A stretch of 64,000 nucleotides of DNA from Candidatus Mnemosynella biddleae. Its GTDB lineage: Archaea; Halobacteriota; Archaeoglobi; Mnemosynellales; Mnemosynellaceae. Where the stretch lies: assembly GCA_002011165.2 (NCBI GenBank), contig MTMI02000010.1:161808-225807 (forward strand), written 5' to 3'. The first letter of the stretch is position 1, and every line of letters starts with the position of its first letter. Of this stretch, positions 1-7,196 are shown piece after piece. The position numbers and the translations under genes were made by a program. The notes under the pieces were generated by a model that saw nothing but the letters and a program-made list of their open reading frames with translations, had not been told where the DNA came from and did not search any database.

Positions 1-116
1 TTATTGCTTGAAAGATTTGATATTGAGATCTCTTTATTCTCAATTTTAGAACGTAAAGTTAAGGCTTCGATTTGTTCAAAGAACTCTGTATCATCCTCAA
101 ATGGTATTTCACTCAT
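1..116 (-). CDS. 5' end of a provirus structural-region gene (partial)
   Basis: The minus-strand reading frame opens with ATG at 116 and stays open to the left edge of the window (38 codons). Its start overlaps the stop of the MuF-like gene in an ATGA arrangement, which implies translational coupling in the virion operon. The visible N-terminus is acidic (MSEIPFEDDTEFFEQ...). Its place directly after portal and MuF would suit a scaffold, capsid-maturation or other head protein, but too little is visible to name it. Confidence 0.7.
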   Translation of the reverse strand, partial: MSEIPFEDDTEFFEQIEALTLRSKIENKEISISNLSSN

Positions 117-1486
117 TTTATTAACACCTCTTCGAATTTCAGATTCAAATTGTATTTTTTGTTAAGATCTTTTAAAGCTTTCCTGTATCCAATTTCATGT
201 GCTTCGAGTAGTTCCATTCCTGATTTTTCAAGTTCCCGAGCATAATTAAACGCTAAATCAACGTATTCTTTTTTAATCGCTGAAAAATTTGCGATCCAGT
301 TGAGATCTTCAAGTAAAGGAGTGTCTTTCGTTCTCTCAATTATGAAAATCTTTTTCCGTGTAACTATTTTTGTCTTAGTCTGATTCTCTCTGAAGAGAAA
401 TGCGAAAATATCCTCAAAACTTGGTGCACATACATCATTGGGATGTGTATGATAACCCTCGTATTTTATTCCAGCTTCTTCAAGTTTTGAAGCAACATTC
501 CATATATTTACAGATCTTCTACCTCCACGTATTCTGAAAATTTCCCCTCTCTCTGTTACAATTGCTGCAAACTCTCTGTTAGTTCTCTCACTCTTCTCCC
601 ATAACTCCTCTGCGATGATCTTATCCCTGTTCCTCTCGCTGAGATCTTTAAGAGATGTCTTCACCGTTTTCTTTGCTCTTTTCTTCACCTCTCTCCCGAG
701 GATCCTCTCAAATTTCTTACCCTCATCTGCAAACTCTGTTCTGAATCTTGCCACTTGCTTCATCAACTTTATTGGAAGCTTCGCTGCCGATTTCTTTCTC
801 CCAAAATACGGAACTAAACGAGATCGACAGTTGAAATGCAGAGGAGGTTTCAAGATGCTTGGATCCGAAATTTCCCAGACTGATCCATGCATTCGTCTGC
901 AGATTTCAGATGTTCTTTTATCGAGAGCAGCAATATATTCAACTTTTTTCACTACTCCTGAGAAGCTGTAAGCCTCGAGATGGCCCTGATTGTAAACCTC
1001 ATTTGTGATTGTCCTTGCGAGTCTTGTCGCTCTATGTCTTTCAACTTCCCATATTATCTGCACTCGTCTTGAGAGCTCTTCAATGCTCTCTCCTTTCAGA
1101 TATCCATCTGTTAGCGAGTCCTTGAGCTTTCGTTTGATGTCATCTGAAATGTAAGACATGTGTTCGAGTGTGCGTCTTGTGAGGGTGTGGATGGGATAAT
1201 CACTCGGAATCTCTGCTGCGGAGATCTCCGCTTTCAGTTTCCCCCGTCTCTTCAGATATTCGAGAGCTTGCTGAAAAGAGAGAGTGTAAATCTCTTTGAT
1301 GAGTTTGAAGATCTTCTGGTATGTGAGAGGTCTATCAATCTCGCTGAAGTGATACTCAACGACATCAAAGATGTTTTCGTGCTCTGGAAAATCTCTGCGG
1401 ATCCTTGCAACTATCTCATCAAAAATACCCTCGATTGTGCGGATTGCTTTGATCTCCCTGATCCTCACCGCTCTTTCATCCACCAT
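113..1486 (-). CDS. Phage MuF-like minor head protein with C-terminal JAMM/MPN+ domain
   Basis: 457 aa. Residues about 115-230 fit the SPP1 gp7/Mu gpF minor head domain found next to portal genes (helical region, then KRTSEICRRMHG and the FNCRSRLVPYF ending). The C-terminal part carries a full JAMM metal-binding signature: E305, then H346-x-H348-x7-S356-x2-D359 (HTHPNDVCAPSFED), with E-to-HxH spacing close to that of known JAMM proteases. So this looks like a MuF head protein fused to a zinc metallo-isopeptidase/protease fold. The gene starts 3 bases after the portal stop and overlaps the next gene by 4. MuF is supported by sequence and context; JAMM by the exact motif; its role (for example head maturation) is inference. 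Confidence 0.8.
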   Translation of the reverse strand: MVDERAVRIREIKAIRTIEGIFDEIVARIRRDFPEHENIFDVVEYHFSEIDRPLTYQKIFKLIKEIYTLSFQQALEYLKRRGKLKAEISAAEIPSDYPIHTLTRRTLEHMSYISDDIKRKLKDSLTDGYLKGESIEELSRRVQIIWEVERHRATRLARTITNEVYNQGHLEAYSFSGVVKKVEYIAALDKRTSEICRRMHGSVWEISDPSILKPPLHFNCRSRLVPYFGRKKSAAKLPIKLMKQVARFRTEFADEGKKFERILGREVKKRAKKTVKTSLKDLSERNRDKIIAEELWEKSERTNREFAAIVTERGEIFRIRGGRRSVNIWNVASKLEEAGIKYEGYHTHPNDVCAPSFEDIFAFLFRENQTKTKIVTRKKIFIIERTKDTPLLEDLNWIANFSAIKKEYVDLAFNYARELEKSGMELLEAHEIGYRKALKDLNKKYNLNLKFEEVLIK

Positions 1487-1489
1487 CGC

Positions 1490-2875
1490 TTATCCCAGCT
1501 TTGGAATCTCAGGAGGAAAACCTGCTCTCACTCTTACTTCTTCCAGAGTGATGATTCCGTTCACGTAGAGTTCTGAGAGATCTCTCAGTGAATACTCCGG
1601 TTCTGCAAGAGGATCGAATCTGATTTTGATTGGAGTTTCAACACCCATGAGCTTCAGCTGATGCCCTATAATCTCTTTTTCCATTGTTCTGCGTATCTGA
1701 CGCTGAAGCGATTGTAGAATTCTGAGGTTTCTTTCTTCAGTAACATATGCTGAAGCGTATGTGCTTCCCTTTGTTCTTCCTGAAGCCGGCTCAGTCTGAA
1801 GCAGACCGATTGCGATGTATTTGTCGATCATATCAACGATTTCAGTGACATCCACAGAAGTTTCAGTAGTAAGGGGTTTGATGTCAAATCCTGTTCCGAT
1901 GATGTCCTGATTTTCCTCAAGCTGTGCTTGATCCTCAGCCGCTTTCTGGATGATCTCATATACTTCCTTGTATCTCTTCTCTTTCAGGAGGTCCTCGAGT
2001 GAATAGTAGTTGATGAACAGACGAGCGTAGCCATAGCGACGCATCATTCTCGCAAAAGAATCCAGAAGATCCCACTTCATTTTGATGAGGAGCTCAACGC
2101 TTTTTAGAATTGGTTTTCCGTAGATCCCGTAGGTCATCCTCCCGAGGATGTCTTCTTCGAATCTTCCACGATACATGAATCTGAAGAGAGCAACCTCATC
2201 TCTCTCGTATTTTATGAGGTCGTTCTGAGAGCTCTCATTCACGCAGATTGTTTCAATTGATCCCTTGAGAACGAATGGAGGACGATCTCCGGGTTTAACT
2301 CCCTCTGGAAGAAGAGTCACGCTCCTCATGGGGAGAAATTCGAGAGCCTCGATGGATCCACGATCGATGAACTTGTAAACTGGAACCGTTCCATCACGCA
2401 GGAGGAGCTGAGCGATATGTACGATGGCCTCATCGAGGTTCAGCTCTGCAGCCCACTCATCAATTTCCTCTTTTACTCTTCTGTCTTCAGCTGTGATCTC
2501 ATCTTCTGGTTTGTCGATGTATGTTTCGAATCCCTTAGCAAGTAAGAGGGCGGTTGAGAGGATGCTCATCGAAACAGTAGAGTCGATGTTTTCGAGCTGC
2601 TCAAAGTAGGCATAACGGTTGGATACATCAATCTGTTTATCTCCGAACCACACGTAATTCTTGTTTGAGAATATCCTGCTCCGTGGAACTCCTGAAATGG
2701 CTGCGAAGACTTCAGAACGAGCATTCGCAAGATAACGAGAAACCGCATTTGATGAGACATCATATCCGTCATCTTTCAGAATTGCAGCAATCTCATGAGG
2801 AGATTTTCCAGAAGCAGCGAGTTCTTGAACTCTTTCTCCTATCCCAAGTTGTTCAACTTTTAACGGTCTTGACAT
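1490..2875 (-). CDS. Portal protein with N-terminal helix-turn-helix
   Basis: 461 aa. The body resembles phage portal proteins of the DUF935/SPP1 gp6 kind: a long alpha/beta region, a glutamate-rich stretch near the middle, and a C-terminus ending in LEEVRVRAGFPPEIPKLG, which is typical of portals. Its position between terminase and MuF fits. Residues about 12-52 form an extra helix-turn-helix (KSPHEIAAILKDDGYDVSSN, then AVSRYL) that resembles the HTH of the small terminase in this provirus. The start at 2875 is supported by a TATA element 23-33 bases upstream, which predicts a leaderless mRNA beginning at this ATG, so the HTH is probably translated. Confidence 0.8.
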   Translation of the reverse strand: MSRPLKVEQLGIGERVQELAASGKSPHEIAAILKDDGYDVSSNAVSRYLANARSEVFAAISGVPRSRIFSNKNYVWFGDKQIDVSNRYAYFEQLENIDSTVSMSILSTALLLAKGFETYIDKPEDEITAEDRRVKEEIDEWAAELNLDEAIVHIAQLLLRDGTVPVYKFIDRGSIEALEFLPMRSVTLLPEGVKPGDRPPFVLKGSIETICVNESSQNDLIKYERDEVALFRFMYRGRFEEDILGRMTYGIYGKPILKSVELLIKMKWDLLDSFARMMRRYGYARLFINYYSLEDLLKEKRYKEVYEIIQKAAEDQAQLEENQDIIGTGFDIKPLTTETSVDVTEIVDMIDKYIAIGLLQTEPASGRTKGSTYASAYVTEERNLRILQSLQRQIRRTMEKEIIGHQLKLMGVETPIKIRFDPLAEPEYSLRDLSELYVNGIITLEEVRVRAGFPPEIPKLG

Positions 2876-2897
2876 GTATTATTATGTCGTTATCCTC

Positions 2898-2916
2898 ATA
2901 TATAATGCCGAAAAAC
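2898..2916 (-). promoter_or_regulatory. BRE/TATA promoter of the portal operon
   Basis: Read on the minus strand this is TTTTTCGGCATTATATAT, with the TATA centre about 28 bases before the portal ATG. A 16/17-identical element sits at the same distance before the small terminase gene (7104-7120). The geometry predicts transcription starting at or next to the ATG (leaderless). Confidence 0.65.
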
Positions 2917-3007
2917 CGTTCTGATTTCCACACCCACCGTGTAATATTCCAAAATCAGTGTAAAGAGCAGAACATTTATTATCATGCTAAAAGATGGATA
3001 TTTATAG

Positions 3008-3214
3008 GTGAGAGCTGTGAGGGATAGTCCTGCGGGGGTTATCGCTGGAGTTCTGTTGATTCTATTTACAGCGATTATACTTGCAATGATTTTTAATTCC
3101 CCTGCAGCTGTAACAGTTCCACCTGAATTCAAATCTAATCTCTGGACAATCTTCCTCATTACCATGGTTATTATAGGGATTGGTGCAACTCTTGCATCTC
3201 GTAAATCAATTTAA
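3008..3214 (+). CDS. Small two-TM membrane protein
   Basis: 68 aa from GTG, on the plus strand against the surrounding virion operon. It has two hydrophobic helices (about residues 10-29 and 46-63) separated by a short polar loop. A TATA-like TTTATTA about 30 bases upstream suggests a leaderless transcript. The N-terminus slightly recalls archaeal pilin-type leaders, but the second helix does not fit. A small two-TM protein in a head-tail virus could be holin-like; that is only a possibility. A minus-strand ORF over the same bases has no independent support. Confidence 0.5.
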   Translation: MRAVRDSPAGVIAGVLLILFTAIILAMIFNSPAAVTVPPEFKSNLWTIFLITMVIIGIGATLASRKSI

Positions 3215-3277
3215 TTTTTTAAATAGTAAGTGTATTCGAACCGAGGTCTCTGAGTACCTACATAATACCAAAAACTG

Positions 3278-3718
3278 TTAGATCTTGATAGTAAATGAAA
3301 ATGTAACCCCAGTTAAACCAATAGAGACTGTTATAGACTCTACTCCGAAGTGTCTGGCAGTTTGTTTAGCCTCTTCTACAATTTCATTTAATTTATCTCT
3401 CAACTTCCCTCTAAGAAAAAACCCGACATATTCGGATAAGTCTATTTTTCTGATCCCATGTCGTATTAGAGTTCCCCAGAATCTTTTCCAAATTTTATCA
3501 GTAATTTTTCTCTGTGTTAGTGAATATACAGCTGAGACGTAATTCAGGTAATCTGCTAATTCCATAACATTTTCACTCATTTTTAATTTAGACGCTGTAC
3601 ATTCGAGCTCTGTGAATGTTCTCTCAGTCTCTTTATTGATTATTCTTTCGAGCTCATATCTGTAATCCTCTCCAACTATTCTCTCTATTTCCCCGAAAAT
3701 ACAAGAATTGAACTTCAT
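3278..3718 (-). CDS. Provirus protein of unknown function
   Basis: 146 aa, predicted mostly helical and rich in charged residues in the first 110 positions, ending with a short beta-rich tail (VSIGLTGVTFSFTIKI). A TATA box (ATTTATA, 3747-3741) lies 23 bases before the ATG, the same leaderless geometry as the portal and terminase promoters. No family recognised. It sits between the RNA block and the portal gene, so it is probably expressed with virion genes. Confidence 0.6.
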   Translation of the reverse strand: MKFNSCIFGEIERIVGEDYRYELERIINKETERTFTELECTASKLKMSENVMELADYLNYVSAVYSLTQRKITDKIWKRFWGTLIRHGIRKIDLSEYVGFFLRGKLRDKLNEIVEEAKQTARHFGVESITVSIGLTGVTFSFTIKI

Positions 3719-3819
3719 AAATAATGGTTGGATGGAAAATTATAAATTTTTGGCTCTCCACGCCTATCTTTTCGTCAATCTTATATAAATATCCAGAAAA
3801 ATATTGCATCGTGGACCCA

Positions 3820-4437
3820 TTATACAGCATACTCCTCGGATTTCTCGGGTGGTTGTAGGATTATTTTGGAAACTTTTGACTGCTCTGGACCTGTTTTTTT
3901 TACATCTTCAATGCAGTCGAGAAAAATCTCAGTTTGAATCTTTACCCTCGTTTCTGGATCCAGAGGCTCATCATCAAGTCTTGGCCTCCCGTATTTCACG
4001 CAGAGAACTGATGGAATATCGATATTGCAGTTTTCACACCATAGGAAAAAGTTGTATTCACTCCAATGAAGTCGCTCGTCTGCTCCACAAATCGGACATG
4101 CATAACCGAGTTCCCATGGCTCGTAAAGTGCTGTACCGTAAGGACGTCTCCCGCAGAGCTCTTCAGCTCTCGGATTTTCACTCACTTCGAGCTCTTTTTC
4201 AATTAGATTCATAATTGTTTCTTTTGCGTTGATAATATCAAAATCAATCTCCTCGTGTATCCTCATGAACCTCGCAATTTCACGAGCAACTACCGTATCA
4301 ACCGAGATGACACCATCAAAGTTCATGATGAGTTCATCCCCATCTTTGAGTTCTTCGAGAGTTTTTAAAATAGCATCAACATGCTTTTTCATGATGTGCT
4401 TCCCGAACGCATTTTTTAGGATCCAGACCACTCTCAT
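3820..4437 (-). CDS. STAS-like (DUF4325-type) protein with zinc ribbon
   Basis: 205 aa. Residues about 28-62 match the STAS-like DUF4325 core (DGDELIMNFDGVISVDTVVA, then a helix). This is followed by a linker and a zinc-ribbon-like pair of knuckles (CPICG around residue 114 and CENC about 20 residues later). A second, shorter STAS-like protein is encoded at 9971-10246. DUF4325 domains are common in mobile elements and defence-linked operons, but no biochemical role is certain. It lies directly downstream of the tRNA/structured-RNA block. Confidence 0.65.
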   Translation of the reverse strand: MRVVWILKNAFGKHIMKKHVDAILKTLEELKDGDELIMNFDGVISVDTVVAREIARFMRIHEEIDFDIINAKETIMNLIEKELEVSENPRAEELCGRRPYGTALYEPWELGYACPICGADERLHWSEYNFFLWCENCNIDIPSVLCVKYGRPRLDDEPLDPETRVKIQTEIFLDCIEDVKKTGPEQSKVSKIILQPPEKSEEYAV

Positions 4438-4470
4438 TTTTTCTTAATCCTCCTCGAGTATTTTTGAAAT

Positions 4471-4517
4471 AGCTGGGTGCAGAGTTCTTATGCAGAGAGG
4501 TCTTATTGCACCCAGCT
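4471..4517. repeat. 11-bp perfect inverted repeat (large hairpin)
   Basis: AGCTGGGTGCA at 4471-4481 and its exact complement at 4507-4517 enclose a 25-nt loop. It lies downstream of the minus-strand tRNA block and just before the STAS-like gene. It could be a processing or termination structure, or part of the adjacent structured RNA. It does not end in the T-run typical of archaeal terminators. Confidence 0.6.
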
Positions 4518-4521
4518 TAAT

Positions 4522-4590
4522 CGGGTGACCCCGCTTACTCCTCCCCCACTCTTACGGAGCTGTCATCGTTTCAGCGGGACTTACCACCCG
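4522..4590 (-). ncRNA. Structured RNA immediately 3' of tRNA-Thr
   Basis: On the minus strand the ends pair as CGGGTG (4590-4585) with CACCCG (4527-4522), and an inner CCCGC (4578-4574) pairs with GCGGG near 4534-4530. The apex carries CTGA followed by GATGA (4574-4563), a combination seen in L7Ae-binding kink-turn/kink-loop RNAs. No complete box C/D or H/ACA set is visible, so the class is unknown. It begins two bases after tRNA-Thr and is probably co-transcribed with it. Confidence 0.45.
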
Positions 4591-4592
4591 AA

Positions 4593-4668
4593 AGCCGGTG
4601 GTCGGATTTGAACCGACGATCTGGGGATTACAAATCCCCCGCATTCAACCAGACTATGCTACACCGGC
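4593..4668 (-). tRNA. tRNA-Thr (anticodon UGU)
   Basis: 76 nt, full cloverleaf: acceptor GCCGGTG/CACCGGC with discriminator T, anticodon arm GGGGA-TTTGTAA-TCCCC giving anticodon TGT, and T arm GTCGG-TTCAAAT-CCGAC. No CCA is encoded. It lies inside the provirus between terminase and portal, so it is probably a virus-carried tRNA. ACA codons would be read by it. Confidence 0.93.
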
Positions 4669-4678
4669 TAAGGGATTG

Positions 4679-4738
4679 GCGTGCCCCGACCTCCACCCTC
4701 CTTCATCGATACCTCGGGACCGCCTCACCACGGCACGC
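4679..4738 (-). ncRNA. Hairpin RNA between the two provirus tRNAs
   Basis: The 84-nt spacer between tRNA-Gln and tRNA-Thr contains a 7-bp terminal stem on the minus strand, GCGTGCC (4738-4732) with GGCACGC (4685-4679), enclosing a G-rich region. The length (60 nt) and stem size recall a shrunken tRNA, but no anticodon or T arm can be folded. It could be a degenerate tRNA, a processing spacer or a small RNA of unknown class. Confidence 0.35.
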
Positions 4739-4752
4739 TCCGATGCATCGGA

Positions 4753-4947
4753 TAGCCCCGCCCGGATTCGAACCGAGGTTTCTGGGTCTCCTCCATCCAC
4801 GGAGGGGACAGGAGGCAGCTATGGCAACGGGCATACGCCCGAAACCACAGTTGGGTACCGGAACAATTTGTGTTACAGGGTCAACGGTACATCCCCTCCG
4901 TAGATGCCCAAAGCCCAGAATGATTGACCGGCCTACACTACGGGGCT
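4753..4947 (-). tRNA. tRNA-Gln (anticodon UUG) with 120-nt canonical intron
   Basis: The exons fold into an archaeal tRNA-Gln: acceptor AGCCCCG/CGGGGCT with discriminator A, anticodon stem CTGGG/CCCAG, loop CTTTGG|A with anticodon TTG (4911-4909), and T arm CTCGG-TTCGAAT-CCGGG. The intron falls after position 37 (4907 to 4788), the standard archaeal site cut by the splicing endonuclease. The first 15 bases overlap the 3' end of the upstream small ORF. The position inside the provirus packaging region suggests a virus-borne gene that depends on host splicing. Confidence 0.88.
4788..4907 (-). other. Structured intron of tRNA-Gln
   Basis: 120 nt. Its ends form a 14-bp helix: CATCTACGGAGGGG (from 4906) pairs with CCCCTCCGTGGATG (ending near 4794) with one G-U pair. 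Inside are a second stem GTACCG/CGGTAC and a small GGGC-GTAT-GCCC hairpin. That is far more structure than a bulge-helix-bulge motif needs. No ORF is present, and no clear box C/D guide was found. Confidence 0.75.
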
Positions 4948-5154
4948 CCTCAAATATTCCTCGATCTCTTTCAAGACTCTCTTGTATCTGTTTCTCAAGG
5001 CGATTGTTTTGAATTTCTGATCGATCTCTTCCTCGCTTGGGAGCTCTTTGAAGTGTCTCATGAGGGTTTTATACGCACGTATGATGTCTGCAGCTTTCAC
5101 AGGATTGTATTTCTTCCAGAGATAGACCCGAAATTCATCAATATCAATTTGCAC
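4933..5154 (-). CDS. Small helical provirus protein ending inside tRNA-Gln
   Basis: 73 aa, predicted to be all helical and basic. The start overlaps the upstream gene by 11 bases. The last five residues and the stop are encoded by the first 15 bases of the tRNA-Gln gene (AGCCCCGTAGTGTAG). It faintly resembles the SAM-like N-terminal domain of tyrosine recombinases, but there is no catalytic domain and the tRNA overlap is at the 5' rather than the 3' end, so an integrase fragment is unlikely. Function unknown. Confidence 0.55.
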   Translation of the reverse strand: MQIDIDEFRVYLWKKYNPVKAADIIRAYKTLMRHFKELPSEEEIDQKFKTIALRNRYKRVLKEIEEYLRSPVV

Positions 5155-5401
5155 TATGCCACAACTCCCGAAAGATCTTCATGAAATCCGAAGCTTTATT
5201 CTTCATCTTGTAGCTCTCCGGAATGTTCCAAAGAATCTGAAATTTGAGAACGAATTTATGGTTGCTCTCTGGATCACGGTAAACGAGAATCATGAGAGCT
5301 TCAGGAGAGTCTCTCGGATGGGGTTCTGAAAAATCTCTGATAATACGAGTCATCTCTTCAACTGCTCTTTCGAGCTCTCCACATATCGTGAATGACATCA
5401 T
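5144..5401 (-). CDS. Small provirus protein of unknown function
   Basis: 85 aa with a mixed alpha/beta pattern (an acidic N-terminal helix, then YRDPESNHKFVLKFQILWNI). It is followed with overlap by the 73-aa gene and lies 60 bases downstream of the large terminase stop. No family recognised. Its position suggests a packaging-region accessory protein. Confidence 0.6.
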   Translation of the reverse strand: MMSFTICGELERAVEEMTRIIRDFSEPHPRDSPEALMILVYRDPESNHKFVLKFQILWNIPESYKMKNKASDFMKIFRELWHSAN

Positions 5402-5461
5402 AAATTTCTTTGATTATGAATTTAAAAGACTTATTAGACAGTTCTGAAAGTATTTAGGTTT

Positions 5462-6661
5462 TTAGTGTATTTTTCCTCCAAGAACGATTGGTTTGAATGG
5501 GGTAATCGATGAGCGGAGTCCCATCACAGCATATCTGAGAGCGTCCATCGCATGATCGTTGATCTTTAATGGAACCTCCTTGTCGTTCTCATCGTAGCGA
5601 TACATCTGGAACTCGTTGATTAGGTTCTGGCATGAGAAGTGAACTTTCAGTTTCTCGCTCTCAAGGAGAGATGTCACCTCCTTGATCCCAGGAGTGATCT
5701 CGTTGTTTGCTTTCACAGCATCCAGCCCAGCCCTCCTGAATTTCTCGATTGATGCGGGTTCAGAGGGATCGCAGAAGAAAGTTCCCACCCCCCATTTTTT
5801 CTGCATCTGATCTGCAATTTCAATAAGCTCATCATCTGTTGTCTTTGGTGCATAATACTCCTGAAGCACGAAGACCTCCTCGCCTTTGATCCCGAGTGCG
5901 AGGATGCACGCAGGGTTTCTGAAACCCCAATCCACACCGTAGAGGATCCTGTCAAACTCCTTGGGAACTTCAGCTGTGACGTGTTTTGAAACATTAAATG
6001 AGGGATACACAAGGCCCTCAAACTTCACGAACTTTCCTTCGAGCTCCTGAAGTGCAAATTGGCCCTGATACTGCTCTCTGAGAGATCTGATGTATTCAGC
6101 TGGGAGGAAGATGTTTGATTCGGTTGGAATGTTGTAGAGGATGAAGCTCTCCGGAATCGGATCCGCAATAAAGAGATCATACACCCAGTTGAATCCCTTT
6201 GGAGTTCCTGTGATCCATGCCCTGTAGTTATAGCTAGGCTGCCTCAATCTACCTATCAAGATATCCCAGACGAGTTTAGGAAGTAAGGTGCACTCGTCAA
6301 TCCAGAACCATGCGATAGAGAGACCTCTCAAACGTTCAATGTGCCTTGGATTGTCCGCAGATCGGAAGAGGATCTCAGAACCGTTTTTGAGTTTGAGAAT
6401 CTTCTTCGTCTCGTTGAAATTTGAGATGATCTCTTGTGGGACCCAGCGGTCCATCTCTCTCCAGATGACATCTCTGATGAGCGGGTAGGTTGGAGCAACA
6501 ATCAGACCGATGGATCTGGGTTGCTCTATCGCCTCTTTTATTGCGTGCATCCAGCCAACAGTGGTTTTCCCCGCACCTATTCCACTGATGAACGCTTTGA
6601 ATTTGCTTTCATTCGTGAAAAATTTCCACTGTGGATCCGTGAGCTTCCAGTCAAGGATCAT
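5462..6661 (-). CDS. terL: Terminase large subunit
   Basis: 399 aa. DNA-packaging motor ATPase plus nuclease. Walker A GIGAGKTT (27-34), Walker B WFWIDE (118-123), and coupling motif TGTPKG (151-156). The RNase H-like nuclease acidic residues are D244 (GVDWGFRNP), D298 (FFCDPSEP) and the D369/D373 region (INDHAMDALRY). Length is at the short end for the family, but both domains are complete. It overlaps the small terminase by 4 bases. This gene is the strongest single proof that the region is a head-tail provirus. Confidence 0.95.
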   Translation of the reverse strand: MILDWKLTDPQWKFFTNESKFKAFISGIGAGKTTVGWMHAIKEAIEQPRSIGLIVAPTYPLIRDVIWREMDRWVPQEIISNFNETKKILKLKNGSEILFRSADNPRHIERLRGLSIAWFWIDECTLLPKLVWDILIGRLRQPSYNYRAWITGTPKGFNWVYDLFIADPIPESFILYNIPTESNIFLPAEYIRSLREQYQGQFALQELEGKFVKFEGLVYPSFNVSKHVTAEVPKEFDRILYGVDWGFRNPACILALGIKGEEVFVLQEYYAPKTTDDELIEIADQMQKKWGVGTFFCDPSEPASIEKFRRAGLDAVKANNEITPGIKEVTSLLESEKLKVHFSCQNLINEFQMYRYDENDKEVPLKINDHAMDALRYAVMGLRSSITPFKPIVLGGKIH

Positions 6662-7080
6662 GATTCCACCCTCATAACGTTGATGACTATGGTCTGAGCC
6701 TCCTGAATGTCCCCGAGGAGCTTCGCTTGAAGTTCAAGTTGCTTTTCTATTCTCTCGATTGCTCTGAGTGCAGTTCTCAGATCTCCAGAGTTCTTCGCTT
6801 CCTCAAGAATTGCGAGAGTTGCAGCATTGATCTCGAGGAGCTGTCTTACGGTGTCAATCCGTCCATTGATCGCTTTCTGAACGATCTCCTCTCGATGTTT
6901 AACTCTCCTCAGGACCACATCTCTGTTCTGGTTAAAATATCTCCAAACTGAGGATTGAGTGATCTTCTGTCCACAGAGTTCTGATAATCTTCTTGCAATC
7001 TCATAATCAGAGAGGCCCTGGGATTTTAAGCGATGTGCCTCTTCTTCGAGGCCGAGCTTGATAATTCGATTTATCGCCAT
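6658..7080 (-). CDS. terS: Terminase small subunit-like HTH protein
   Basis: 140 aa. N-terminal helix-turn-helix (about 12-50: GLSDYEIARRL... ITQSSVWRYF) followed by a long coiled helical region (about 60-130), the usual layout of small terminases that recognise viral DNA and oligomerise. It is translationally coupled to the large terminase. A BRE/TATA element 24 bases upstream predicts a leaderless mRNA. The HTH resembles the one at the N-terminus of the portal protein. Confidence 0.75.
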   Translation of the reverse strand: MAINRIIKLGLEEEAHRLKSQGLSDYEIARRLSELCGQKITQSSVWRYFNQNRDVVLRRVKHREEIVQKAINGRIDTVRQLLEINAATLAILEEAKNSGDLRTALRAIERIEKQLELQAKLLGDIQEAQTIVINVMRVES

Positions 7081-7103
7081 TTAATTCGAATTAATTCATT
7101 CGA

Positions 7104-7120
7104 ATATATAATACCGAAAA
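7104..7120 (-). promoter_or_regulatory. BRE/TATA promoter of the terminase operon
   Basis: Minus-strand TTTTCGGTATTATATAT, 16 of 17 bases identical to the portal promoter at 2898-2914 and at nearly the same distance (24 versus 23 bases) from the start codon. It is likely a shared late-class promoter. Confidence 0.65.
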
Positions 7121-7196
7121 GCAATTAGTTTTACCTCTCTGAAGAGCTGGGAGGAAAAAATAAATACCACTTGTAGCCCCAAACTAAAGATTAGCA

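Noticed and set aside
615..971. 118-aa plus-strand ORF over the MuF gene
   Set aside because: Antisense shadow of a gene with clear domains; low-complexity Leu/Ser composition typical of such shadows.
2896..3165. 89-aa minus-strand ORF opposite the small two-TM gene
   Set aside because: Its translation is a mirror of the membrane-protein frame, has no start signal or family pattern, and covers the portal promoter.
4522..4590. Box C/D guide RNA
   Set aside because: Only an internal CTGA/GATGA pair is present; there are no terminal C and D boxes at the usual distances.
4598..5012. Plus-strand ORFs of 101 and 134 aa over the tRNA block
   Set aside because: They are complementary to tRNA-Thr and tRNA-Gln and their intron; translation reads tRNA stems.
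4933..5154. N-terminal fragment of an SSV-type integrase split by a tRNA
   Set aside because: SSV-type fragments overlap the 3' half of the target tRNA. Here the overlap is with the 5' end, and no C-terminal catalytic partner is visible.
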